From Spirosoma panaciterrae DSM 21099 (GTDB lineage: Bacteria; Bacteroidota; Bacteroidia; Cytophagales; Spirosomataceae), in the NCBI RefSeq assembly GCF_000374025.1, contig NZ_KB893179.1:62001-126000 (forward strand): a DNA stretch of 64,000 nt, read 5' to 3'. A model generated the notes under the pieces. It did not search any database. It was not told the origin of the DNA and saw only the letters and a list, made by a program, of their open reading frames with translations. Position numbers and translations under genes: made by a program. Positions 45,477 through 54,059 of this stretch are shown one piece after another. How positions within the stretch are numbered: the stretch's first letter is position 1; the number at the start of each line of letters is the position of its first letter.

Positions 45477-46202
45477 ATGAAACACGTAGCCTGTTTGTTC
45501 TGTATTGTGCTCTGTCTGCATACCCAGCACGTATGTACTGCCCAGGGCCAGCGCCCCTATCGGGTTATTACCCAGGATGAAACAGGGCGATTAGTTACTG
45601 TTGAGAATTTTAAGCCTACCTGGTATTCACCCACATATTTAGGAACGCCCTACCTAAACGACCAGGTTTGGCACTATGGCTATTTGGTCTATCGAAATCA
45701 GCATAAAGTTCCTGCCGCCATTGCCTACAACCTTGTGACCGACCAGATATACTGTGCCTTAGACGATTCTGTTGGGATAATACAGGCCCTACCGGATGAA
45801 TTTTTGTTTGAAGGTCGACGGTTTATCAGCGATCCTTACAAAGTACTAGGTATACAACGGGTGACCTACTATGAGGTTTTGTATGATGGCAATACGAAGC
45901 TATTCTGCCGCTGGAGTAAGCAGTTCCGACCGATAGACCGCAAGTTGTATACCCGACGGACACCAATTGAAGACCGATTCGACGGCAAATACGTATTATG
46001 GAAAGACTATTATCTCCAGAAAGCAGGAGACCGACCGCGCTTTATCATCCCTACTGAGTATTCGCTCAGCCGCGTTTTGACCAATATGGGGCCCGAACTG
46101 GCTGATTTTATTGCTGCTCATTCGCAGAACCTGACCGATCAGGTTCTGGTGGAAGCCCTTATGCAGTACGATAAACGGTATAGTTCAGAACAAAGCCAGT
46201 AG
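45477..46202 (+). CDS. Exported protein of unknown function
   Basis: A 241-residue protein with a signal peptide (MKHVACLFCIVLCL, cleavage near CTAQ). The mature part is rich in Tyr, Arg and Asp with a strand-like pattern, including YRVITQDETGRLVTVENF, FLFEGRRFI, YYEVLYDGNTKLFCRW and KYVLWKDYYLQ. I do not recognise a family. It probably acts in the periplasm or outer membrane. Its last 18 bases overlap the end of the convergent HAD gene, a sign that both ends are real but tightly packed. Confidence 0.65.
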   Translation: MKHVACLFCIVLCLHTQHVCTAQGQRPYRVITQDETGRLVTVENFKPTWYSPTYLGTPYLNDQVWHYGYLVYRNQHKVPAAIAYNLVTDQIYCALDDSVGIIQALPDEFLFEGRRFISDPYKVLGIQRVTYYEVLYDGNTKLFCRWSKQFRPIDRKLYTRRTPIEDRFDGKYVLWKDYYLQKAGDRPRFIIPTEYSLSRVLTNMGPELADFIAAHSQNLTDQVLVEALMQYDKRYSSEQSQ

Positions 46203-46865
46203 CTCACGGGCACTTTCCAGCGTGGTAAACGATTTGCCGACTAATTGCTCATCCTCTACCCGTTCGTGAATCCAGGTCACCGAATATGGAATATGAATCG
46301 CGTGTCCGCCAATATGCACGACCGGCAGGATGTCGGATTTCAGTGAATTACCAATCATAATAAAATTGGCGGGCTTCACATTGTATTTCTGCAACACCCG
46401 CTCATACGCCTGCTCGTTCTTTTCGGAAACGATTTCCATGTGCTTAAAATAATGTCCCAGGCCCGAACGCGCTATTTTACTCTCCTGATCGAACAGATCA
46501 CCTTTGGTCAGCAACATCAGATCAAAGTTTTTGGAAAGTGTTTCGAGCACTTCAGGAATTCCATCCAGCACATCAATTGGATAGTCGATCAGCTGGCGTC
46601 CGGTATCGATAATCTGCTGAATTTCGGAGCCCGTTATGGCCCCGTCAGTTAATTCAATAGCCGTTTCGATCATCGACAGAATAAAACTCTTGGCTCCATA
46701 CCCAAACAGGTTCATGTTGCGCATCTGCGTTTCATAAAATCGGCTCGAAAGTGTCTCTTCATCAATATGATGTGCCAGCAAATCACATAACTTTTGCTTT
46801 ACATCTACGTAGTTGGGTTCGTTGACCCAAAGCGTGTCGTCGGCGTCGAAAGCAATTAGTTTCAT
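46185..46865 (-). CDS. HAD-family hydrolase
   Basis: A 226-residue HAD subfamily I phosphatase. Motif I IAFDADDTLWVNE carries the two Asp residues, motif II MLLTKGD the Thr, and motif IV MIGNSLKSDILPVVHIGG the distal Asp. The cap is helical (residues 20-100). The substrate is not known. Its 3' end overlaps the upstream exported-protein gene by 18 bases in convergent fashion. It lies 164 bases from the divergent DUF4301 gene. Confidence 0.88.
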   Translation of the reverse strand: MKLIAFDADDTLWVNEPNYVDVKQKLCDLLAHHIDEETLSSRFYETQMRNMNLFGYGAKSFILSMIETAIELTDGAITGSEIQQIIDTGRQLIDYPIDVLDGIPEVLETLSKNFDLMLLTKGDLFDQESKIARSGLGHYFKHMEIVSEKNEQAYERVLQKYNVKPANFIMIGNSLKSDILPVVHIGGHAIHIPYSVTWIHERVEDEQLVGKSFTTLESARELLALF

Positions 46866-47029
46866 GGCAATGTATTAGTTTAGAGCCCGGTAAAGGGTCG
46901 TGATGAAGAAATGACTTAAGGACGGCAAAATTGGCATTTATTTATGTGTTTTTGCAATAATTTGATTTGCGTCCTATTGTCGAAATCCGCAATTTGCCAA
47001 CGTTCTAAACGCTATTTCATCTTATTGCT

Positions 47030-48547
47030 ATGCAGTTTACTGAGCAGGATCAGGACCAGATTCTGGTACAGGGGGTAACTCTGGACCAGATTGACCAGCA
47101 AATACAGCACTTCGTAGAAGGCTTTCCATACCTGAATGTCATTAAGGCCGCTACCATTGGCGATGGCATCGTTCGCGTACCCGACGACCAGATCACGGCT
47201 TACATTCATCGTTTCGACGAGGCAGCCCATGAACGCGATCTGGTCAAATTTGTACCCGCGTCGGGAGCCGCCACCCGGATGTTTAAGTCCTTGTTTGCCG
47301 CTCTGGATGGGAAGTCCGATAAGTCGGTTGACGAAGTCTTTGCCCGCATTACGGATTTTGCCTTCTATGACGACCTAAAAGCCGCTATGGCCGCTGATGG
47401 TCTGGATCTGGACAAAGCAGTGGCCGACAACGACCGCAAAACCGTACTGACCTATCTGCTGACCGATAAAGGATTGGACTACGGCAGCCTTCCCAAAGGT
47501 TTGCTCAAATTTCACCAGTACATCGATGGCCCCCGCACTCCCGTTGAAGAGCATCTGGTTGAGGGCGCAGCCTATGCCAATGCCGATGGTCTGGTAAAAC
47601 TCCACTTTACGGTATCGCCTGAACATCGTTCCCGTTTCGAACAGCTTATCGACGAGCAAAAAGCCGATTACGAAGCCTGGCTGGGCGTTACTTTTGATAT
47701 TTCATTCTCAGAGCAGAAAAAATCGACCGATACCATCTCGGTCAATATGGACAATTCGCCTTTCCGTAATGCCGACGGTTCGTTGCTATTCCGTCCGGCA
47801 GGGCATGGGGCATTGATCGAGAATCTCAACGATATTCATGCCGACATTGTGTTTATCAAGAACATCGACAATGTGGTGCCGGATGAAATCAAGGAACCAA
47901 CCATCACTTACAAAAAAGTATTAGCTGCGGTATTGCTCGATGCACAACAGCAGATCGCCCGTTTGCAGGGACTTCTGGACTCGGAAGATGTAAGTGAGGG
48001 GTATTTGGCCGAAGCCGATGAACTATTCCGCCGAACCTTGTTCACGTTGCCACCAGATGGATTCGACAGTTTATCGAACGAGGAAAAAGTGGCCTATTTC
48101 CAACGGAAGCTGGATCGGCCGGTGCGTGTATGCGGTATGGTGAAAAACGTAGGTGAACCCGGTGGTGGACCATTCTGGGCCCGGAATCAGGATGGATCGG
48201 TTTCGCTGCAAGTGGTTGAATCAGCTCAGATCGATCTGGGCAATCCGGGCCAAAAAGCCATTTTTGACGAAGCCACCCACTTCAACCCTGTCGATTTGGT
48301 ATGCGGCCTGAATGACCGTCATGGTCGAAAGTATGATCTACCTGCTTACCGTGACCCACTAACGGGCTTCATTACGGCAAAATCGAAAGATGGGAAGGAC
48401 TTAAAGGCGCAGGAACTACCCGGTCTCTGGAATGGGGCTATGGCCGACTGGAACACCATTTTTGTTGAGGTTCCGCTGATTACCTTTAATCCGGTAAAAA
48501 CGGTTAACGACCTGCTTCGGAAAGAACACCAGCCAGCCGAAGAGTAA
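47030..48547 (+). CDS. DUF4301 family protein
   Basis: A 505-residue soluble protein. It matches my memory of DUF4301, found mainly in Bacteroidota, with the early LVKFVPASGAATRMFKSLF motif that resembles a nucleotide-binding loop of nucleotidyltransferases, the SFSEQKKSTDTISVNM region, FRPAGHGALIENLNDIHADI, and GMVKNVGEPGGGPFWARN. It looks like a sugar-phosphate nucleotidyltransferase-like fold but the reaction is unknown. The gene is followed by a long hairpin shared with the convergent Rrf2 gene. Confidence 0.8.
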   Translation: MQFTEQDQDQILVQGVTLDQIDQQIQHFVEGFPYLNVIKAATIGDGIVRVPDDQITAYIHRFDEAAHERDLVKFVPASGAATRMFKSLFAALDGKSDKSVDEVFARITDFAFYDDLKAAMAADGLDLDKAVADNDRKTVLTYLLTDKGLDYGSLPKGLLKFHQYIDGPRTPVEEHLVEGAAYANADGLVKLHFTVSPEHRSRFEQLIDEQKADYEAWLGVTFDISFSEQKKSTDTISVNMDNSPFRNADGSLLFRPAGHGALIENLNDIHADIVFIKNIDNVVPDEIKEPTITYKKVLAAVLLDAQQQIARLQGLLDSEDVSEGYLAEADELFRRTLFTLPPDGFDSLSNEEKVAYFQRKLDRPVRVCGMVKNVGEPGGGPFWARNQDGSVSLQVVESAQIDLGNPGQKAIFDEATHFNPVDLVCGLNDRHGRKYDLPAYRDPLTGFITAKSKDGKDLKAQELPGLWNGAMADWNTIFVEVPLITFNPVKTVNDLLRKEHQPAEE

Positions 48548-48565
48548 ACCGACAATCCTATAAAG

Positions 48566-48643
48566 AAGGAAGCGTGGCTACGGAGCTGTTGGGTTTGACC
48601 ATCTGTCAATCACTAAGCAGTTCCGTAGCCACGCTTCCTTTTT
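48566..48643. terminator. Long inverted repeat between the DUF4301 and Rrf2 genes
   Basis: Arms at 48566-48590 and 48616-48640 pair at 23 of 25 positions (core AGCGTGGCTACGG), followed by a T run (TTTTT) on the plus strand and preceded by A's. It starts about 19 bases after the DUF4301 stop codon and ends ten before the Rrf2 stop, so it probably ends both transcripts. Confidence 0.82.
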
Positions 48644-48649
48644 AGCTGT

Positions 48650-49117
48650 CTATTTTGCCACTTCTGCAAGTTCGGGACTAGCATCCCCAACGGCTTCGGT
48701 CGCTCCTGTAGCCTGGAAGGTCAGTAACGATGTATTTTCGTACACACTCAGATTGGCATCCCGAACACGCTCCATAATCGGACGAAGCGCACAGGTCACT
48801 TCATCATCGCAATCGTCGCATTTTACGTAAAAGTTAAACGACACGCAGGGCGTTGGTGCAATGGGGCCATCAATTACCCGTAACACCTGTGCCAGATTGA
48901 CACGGCTCGGATCGACACGCAGCAGATACCCTCCTCCTTTGCCCTTCTGGCTTTGCAGAATACCGTGGTTACGGAGTTCGAGCAGAATAGCTTCCAGAAA
49001 TTTTTTCGGAATATTTTCCTTGGCTGAAATGTAGGAAATCAGCACAGGACCTTTTCCGTATTCCTCGGTCAATACTTTAAGGGCTTTGATAGCATATTTC
49101 GCTTTCTTGGAAATCAT
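48650..49117 (-). CDS. Rrf2-family transcriptional regulator
   Basis: A 155-residue regulator. The N-terminal winged helix has AIKALKVLTEEYGKG, ENIPKKFLEAILLELRNHGI and GGGYLLR. The following region has four cysteines (TPCVSFN, KCDDC and EVTCALRP) that could bind an iron-sulfur cluster or metal in the IscR/NsrR manner, though their spacing is not the standard one. It may sense redox, iron or nitric oxide stress. A dyad TAAACGTATATGTTTA lies 20 bases upstream (49137-49152) and could be an autoregulatory operator. Confidence 0.85.
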   Translation of the reverse strand: MISKKAKYAIKALKVLTEEYGKGPVLISYISAKENIPKKFLEAILLELRNHGILQSQKGKGGGYLLRVDPSRVNLAQVLRVIDGPIAPTPCVSFNFYVKCDDCDDEVTCALRPIMERVRDANLSVYENTSLLTFQATGATEAVGDASPELAEVAK

Positions 49118-49563
49118 TGTTACGGTAGTTAGTGGGTAAACGTATATGTTTAGGAGTTACAGTAAAGCACTTTGGGTATTGCAAGGGACCAAATTACTAA
49201 GTCATTCACAGCCAGCCAAAAACTAATCCAACTTCGTATTAAATATTTCATTTTTTCATTTAATACCGAGAGCTGCTACAAGTTTAATGCCGAACGCTCG
49301 AAAACAGCCTAAAAGTTCATCGATTTAGTCGAGTATTAGACGGAAGCACGCAAAGCAGGTAACAAAATCATTTCGTAAATTTTTTGCGCTTCCGTCAACC
49401 AGACCGATTAACCCTCTTTTTGAGGATGTATAACCAATAGGTTATGTACTAGAAGCCGTTCTTAACAAATTCTTAACTATGCCCAAGGGCATCATAACAT
49501 TTGCTTAACACGTAGCGCGCTGATTTCCATGAATTTTGCACCGAAATCAATGCGCTTTCGCAA
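49118..49563. promoter_or_regulatory. 446-base divergent gap with several dyads
   Basis: No gene is seen. The gap holds the dyad TAAACGTATATGTTTA (49137-49152, near the Rrf2 start), a perfect 9-base inverted repeat GTATTAAAT/ATTTAATAC (49236-49244 and 49258-49266), and a larger hairpin with arms GACGGAAGC/GCTTCCGTC (49339-49347 and 49388-49396) extended by GCAAA/TTTGC with a bulge. Their concentration suggests regulation of the large receptor gene. No exact TTG-N20-TAnnTTTG match was found. Confidence 0.4.
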
Positions 49564-52500
49564 ATGAAGTCAATCGTATCTACCTTATTAGTACTAGTCG
49601 TTTTCATCGCCACTGCTTCTGTCGCCTGGGCGCAGGTTACTACCAGTGGTCTTAGCGGTCTCATCACCGATTCAAAAAAAGAAGTCTTACCAGGCGCTAC
49701 TGTTCAGGCTGTTTATACACCAACCGGAACCAAATACGCTGCCGTAACGGATATTGAAGGTCGTTTTCGCATCAATAACATGAATGCTGGCGGCCCTTAT
49801 CAGGTGGTTGTCACGTATGTGGGTTACAACACCGAAACGCTGTCAGACGTAGTACTTCGGCTGGGTGAAACGACCCAACTGAATCTGACGCTGCAGGATG
49901 CCAGTGCTCAGCTTACCGAAGTGGTGATAAAAGGCAGCCGTGAAGGTGAACGCCAGGGCGCAGGCAGTAGCATAAACAGCGAAGCCATCCGTCGGTTACC
50001 AACCATTTCGCGCAGCCTGACCGACATGACCCGGCTTTCGCCCCAGGCGAATAACAACAACTCGTTTGCCGGAACCAACTTCCGGTACAACAACGTAACC
50101 ATCGACGGAGCCATCAACAACGACGCGATTGGCTTTAGTCCTTCGCTGGGTGGTTCAACCGGAACGTCGGGGCAACCCGGTTCCAGCACCCGTACCAACC
50201 CCGTCAGTCTGGACGCTATTCAGGATATTCAGGTGGCGGTGGCGCCCTTCGATGTTCGGCTTGGCAACTTCCTGGGGGGCTCCGTAAATGCGGTTACCCG
50301 GAGCGGTACGAACGAAGTAACGGGGTCTGTATACGGCTTCGGTCGGAATGCTACGCTGACCGGCTCCTGGAATGGTGCTTCGGATACTAAAGAAAAACTC
50401 CCCAACACGTTTTACGAATACCAGACGGGAGTTCGGGTTGGTTTCCCGATCATCAAAAACAAACTGTTCTTCTTTACGAACGAAGAAATCACACGTCGAC
50501 AGGATCCCGTTCAGTTCCAGGCAGGTACGCCTAGCTCATTGATTAAAGACGCAGCTGTTGCGCAGCAGATCAGCGATTTCGTAAAAACCAACTATGGCCT
50601 CGATGCAGGTTCGTTTGGCAACTATTCGATTTATTCCAACAGCACGAAATTCTTCAACCGGCTGGACTGGAATATCAACGATAAAAATCAGTTGACAATT
50701 CGGAACAATACGGTGTTCTCGGAAGCAACGAACCTGGAGCGTGATGCCGCTAACTTCCGTTTCGGCAGCATCGACTTCAAACAGTCGAATAACCAGACCA
50801 GCACCGTTGCCGAATTGAAAAGTCAATTCAGTGGCCGGGCATCGAACAGCCTGATCGTGGGTTATTCGAGCGTTCATGATTTCCGAAACACCCTTTCCAA
50901 TGTTCGGACGTTCCCGCAGGTTGAGATTGGCTACAATGGTGGCACAATCTTCTTAGGAAACGACCGGGAAGCGTCGGTCTTCAACCTTCGGCAGAAAACC
51001 TTTGAAGTGACGGATAACTTCACGTTCTACGCGGGCAAGAACACCTTCACCCTCGGCACGCATAACGAGTTGTACACGATTGATTACGGCTTTGTCAACT
51101 CACCCAACGGACGGATTTCATACCGCTCAGTCGATGAGTTTCTGGCCAAGTTGCCCAACCGGGTTCGGGGAAGCTATCCTTTTGGCGATGCGACCAACAA
51201 TCTGGATAATCAATTCAACAATCCGTACGCTCATTTCAACGTCAATCTGTTGAGCCTGTATCTGCAAGACGATATTCAGCTTACCGACCGGATCAAACTG
51301 TCGCCGGGTATTCGTCTGGATTATACCGGACTGCCCAAAAAGCCTACGCTTAGCTCGCAGGTAACGGCTTCGGCAGGAGATGTCGCCAACTACGGCAAAA
51401 CCTATTCGTATACGCCACTCAATCAGATCACAAACTCGTATCTGAACAACGTTCAGATTTCACCCCGCTTAGGCTTTACCATCGATGCCAAAGGCGATAA
51501 GAGTCTGATCATTCGCGGTGGTACCGGCCTGTTCACGGGTCGGGTTCCATTTGCCTGGTTAGGCTATGCCTTCTACAACAACGGGGTTGGTTATGGTGCG
51601 TATGACTTTAACAACAATGCTACGGCGGCTACCAAACTGGTTGGCGATCCGCTGGTTCCGAATGGGGCCTTGCTTATCAACAACAACCCAGCCAATGGCG
51701 GTGTAACCCGTACGCAGGTCGACCTGATCGACAACAATTTCAAGATGCCACAGATGTTCCGCAACAACATTGCGGTCGACTACACGGTAGGTGGCTACAA
51801 GTTTACGGTGGAAGGGTTGTATACCAAAGTGATCAACGACCTGAAGTTTATGCAGGTCAATACCAAAGATGTGGTTCGGTACTACAGCTACGATACCCAG
51901 CAGCAACAGCCTATTTATGTAGCCGCCAACGGAACAGCCGGAGCGCAGCGTATCGATAACAATTTTGCGAATGCCTACATGCTGACCAATACCAACAAAG
52001 GCTATCGGTACAGCCTCACGGGCCAGATTCAGCGGAATTTTCCGATGGGCTTCGGTTTCTCAACGGCCTACACCTACGGCAAATCCTTCGACCTTACTAA
52101 CGGTATTCGGAACTCAATGGAATCGAACTGGCAGTTGAACCAGTCGCTGACGCCAAACGATCCGCAACTGGCTTACTCGAACTTCGACATTCGCCACCGG
52201 ATTGTGGGTACGGTCAACTACCGCCAGGTCTGGAATCCACGCAATGCCACTACGGTTACGTTGTTTTACTCGCTGCAATCGGGCGCGCCTTTCTCGTGGG
52301 GTTACGTAAACGCAACGGTCGATGGTACGGGCCAGGCCAACAGCTTAGCCTACATTCCACGCGATCTGGCTGAAGCCCAGAAATTACTGCCAACGGGTTC
52401 GCAAGCCACCGATTTCATGGCCTTTGTTGAATCCGATCCGTATCTGAAAACCCGCAAAGGAACATTCACCGAACGCAATGGTGGCCGTACCCCCTGGAAC

Positions 52501-52788
52501 AATACGATGGACCTGCGCTTTCTGCACGAGTTCAAGCTGAAAGGTCGTCAGTCGATCCAGATCAGCTACGACATCATCAATTTCCTGAATTTGCTGGACA
52601 AGAAGCTGGGCTACTACTATTTCTCGCCCAACACTTTCAACTCGACCGCATCGATTGGCCTGGGCCGGGCAACGAACCCCGCAACAGGTGACCCAACCTT
52701 TACGTGGTCGCGCCCATCGGCTCCTTACTCCATTGACCCACTCAGCTCGCGCTGGCAAATGCAACTGGGCGCCCGATTCAATTTCTAA
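49564..52788 (+). CDS. Oar-like TonB-dependent receptor
   Basis: A 1074-residue outer-membrane receptor. The signal peptide ends at ASVAWAQ. A CarboxypepD_reg-like domain (about 26-105: SGLSGLITDSKKEVLPGATV) is followed by a plug (about 120-250, with GGSVNAVTRSGTNEVTGSVYG) and a long beta-barrel to a C-terminal MQLGARFNF ending in Phe. Homologues in Cytophagales are annotated Oar-like; the substrate is unknown and no SusD-like gene is next to it. The gap before it is rich in dyads and a clear terminator follows. It is the longest gene in the window. Confidence 0.88.
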   Translation: MKSIVSTLLVLVVFIATASVAWAQVTTSGLSGLITDSKKEVLPGATVQAVYTPTGTKYAAVTDIEGRFRINNMNAGGPYQVVVTYVGYNTETLSDVVLRLGETTQLNLTLQDASAQLTEVVIKGSREGERQGAGSSINSEAIRRLPTISRSLTDMTRLSPQANNNNSFAGTNFRYNNVTIDGAINNDAIGFSPSLGGSTGTSGQPGSSTRTNPVSLDAIQDIQVAVAPFDVRLGNFLGGSVNAVTRSGTNEVTGSVYGFGRNATLTGSWNGASDTKEKLPNTFYEYQTGVRVGFPIIKNKLFFFTNEEITRRQDPVQFQAGTPSSLIKDAAVAQQISDFVKTNYGLDAGSFGNYSIYSNSTKFFNRLDWNINDKNQLTIRNNTVFSEATNLERDAANFRFGSIDFKQSNNQTSTVAELKSQFSGRASNSLIVGYSSVHDFRNTLSNVRTFPQVEIGYNGGTIFLGNDREASVFNLRQKTFEVTDNFTFYAGKNTFTLGTHNELYTIDYGFVNSPNGRISYRSVDEFLAKLPNRVRGSYPFGDATNNLDNQFNNPYAHFNVNLLSLYLQDDIQLTDRIKLSPGIRLDYTGLPKKPTLSSQVTASAGDVANYGKTYSYTPLNQITNSYLNNVQISPRLGFTIDAKGDKSLIIRGGTGLFTGRVPFAWLGYAFYNNGVGYGAYDFNNNATAATKLVGDPLVPNGALLINNNPANGGVTRTQVDLIDNNFKMPQMFRNNIAVDYTVGGYKFTVEGLYTKVINDLKFMQVNTKDVVRYYSYDTQQQQPIYVAANGTAGAQRIDNNFANAYMLTNTNKGYRYSLTGQIQRNFPMGFGFSTAYTYGKSFDLTNGIRNSMESNWQLNQSLTPNDPQLAYSNFDIRHRIVGTVNYRQVWNPRNATTVTLFYSLQSGAPFSWGYVNATVDGTGQANSLAYIPRDLAEAQKLLPTGSQATDFMAFVESDPYLKTRKGTFTERNGGRTPWNNTMDLRFLHEFKLKGRQSIQISYDIINFLNLLDKKLGYYYFSPNTFNSTASIGLGRATNPATGDPTFTWSRPSAPYSIDPLSSRWQMQLGARFNF

Positions 52789-52806
52789 TCAGAATTTTTC
52801 AATATT

Positions 52807-52844
52807 ACAGAAACACCCGGCTTTTGCGAGTCGGGTGTTTCTGT
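52807..52844 (+). terminator. Rho-independent terminator of the Oar-like gene
   Basis: ACAGAAACACCCGGC (52807-52821) pairs with 52830-52844 at 14 of 15 positions around an 8-base loop, followed by a short T-rich stretch. It begins 18 bases after the stop codon. Confidence 0.85.
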
Positions 52845-53087
52845 TTAGTCCTCATTTATATTTCAGCTTCCGAATACCGTCCTCCTTAAACTTTTTACTA
52901 ATCTGCTCTATCTTGGTGCATTCTTAATGTTAATCTCTTCGCATGACGAATAAACTCAACTTATCCATTTTTGCTAGTTCTAAAGAATCTATTGATTGTC
53001 GCAATTCCAAAATTGCCTCTATAATTACAATTTCGACCAAGATTCATCCAAAAGAATTAACAGAAATTTTAAGTTCAATACTCCTAT

Positions 53088-53804
53088 ATGACTACAGCAG
53101 AAGAGATTACAAAAGACCTAGAGAAATTTAGGAATTGGCAAATAATACTGATGGTAGCAAGCGGTCTTGCCTCTGCTTGTGGAGCATGTATGGGCTTGCT
53201 TGGTAACAAGGATGCTGCCACCTTGTCAACGGTATTAGGTGCCCTTTGCGCCTTTGGAGCCACCTACTTCGGCAACAAAACAAATGGAATCTCAAGAAAT
53301 TTAATCCTAGAGAATAATAAGTTAGCTAATGAAAACATCCGTCTATCAACAGAGATTAAAGGACTTACAAGTGGAGGGGATAGCTTTGGGTATCTTACTA
53401 TAATCCCTGAAAATGACAAGATTTCAGTAACTTTTTGGTCTTGGGGGGAATACCCCTTGTACAATGTTTCTATCAGAATCTTTGATAATACAAACAATCA
53501 ATCAAGTAATCGTCATTTTGTGATGACATCGCCTACTTTCACTATAGAAGAGGTAAATTCAAGACAATATGTAAAACTAGGCACAATACCATTCGCTACC
53601 AGAGACAATTATGATATAAAAATATACTGTGAAGCAAGAAACCAACGATGGTGTCAACAACATAAAATCGTTCGAACTCCAGAGTTAGATTTGCAAGCCA
53701 ACGCTAAAACGTACTATCAGAAGTACACTGTTTACTCAGGAAACACCTTCGAGGGTAAAGAGCTATTTTCAATAGATGGGCAAATATTAGTTCCTAAAGA
53801 CTAA
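53088..53804 (+). CDS. AT-rich orphan membrane protein
   Basis: A 238-residue protein that I do not recognise. A short charged N-terminus (EEITKDLEKFRNW) leads to two close membrane spans (about 18-37 and 43-60, with Gly/Ala-rich sequence), a coiled-coil stalk (ILENNKLANENIRLSTEIKG) and a beta-rich soluble domain of about 140 residues (VTFWSWGEYPLYNVSIRIF, then FTIEEVNSRQYVKLG). Its base composition and codon choice (many AAT, ATA, TTA) are clearly more AT-rich than its neighbours, which suggests recent transfer. The layout resembles sensor or effector proteins anchored by a hairpin. Confidence 0.6.
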   Translation: MTTAEEITKDLEKFRNWQIILMVASGLASACGACMGLLGNKDAATLSTVLGALCAFGATYFGNKTNGISRNLILENNKLANENIRLSTEIKGLTSGGDSFGYLTIIPENDKISVTFWSWGEYPLYNVSIRIFDNTNNQSSNRHFVMTSPTFTIEEVNSRQYVKLGTIPFATRDNYDIKIYCEARNQRWCQQHKIVRTPELDLQANAKTYYQKYTVYSGNTFEGKELFSIDGQILVPKD

Positions 53805-54059
53805 AAAAGTAAACTTTAGCTAAGCCGCTTTTCGCAATTTACAGTATCGAAACAGTACTCAGCCCTATAAAACCACAGATTAGCAACAGCCAAAAGAAAA
53901 AAGCCAGCGCAAAGCCCTGGCCTTTCATGCGACACCAATATGAAAATGTATAGAATGGCTTAGCGGAAATTAGCCAACCGACTACAGGACAAAGCTACCC
54001 CTCAGTTGTTACCTCAACATTACGCCAGTATTACGCTTGAATTATCCTTAGCCAATGCA

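Noticed and set aside
52943-53131. A 62-codon AT-rich frame before the orphan membrane protein
   Set aside because: It overlaps the start of the better-supported gene at 53088, has low complexity and no recognisable domain.
53893-53935. A possible terminator (GCCAG/CTGGC) after the orphan gene
   Set aside because: The stem is short with a large loop and no T run; not convincing.
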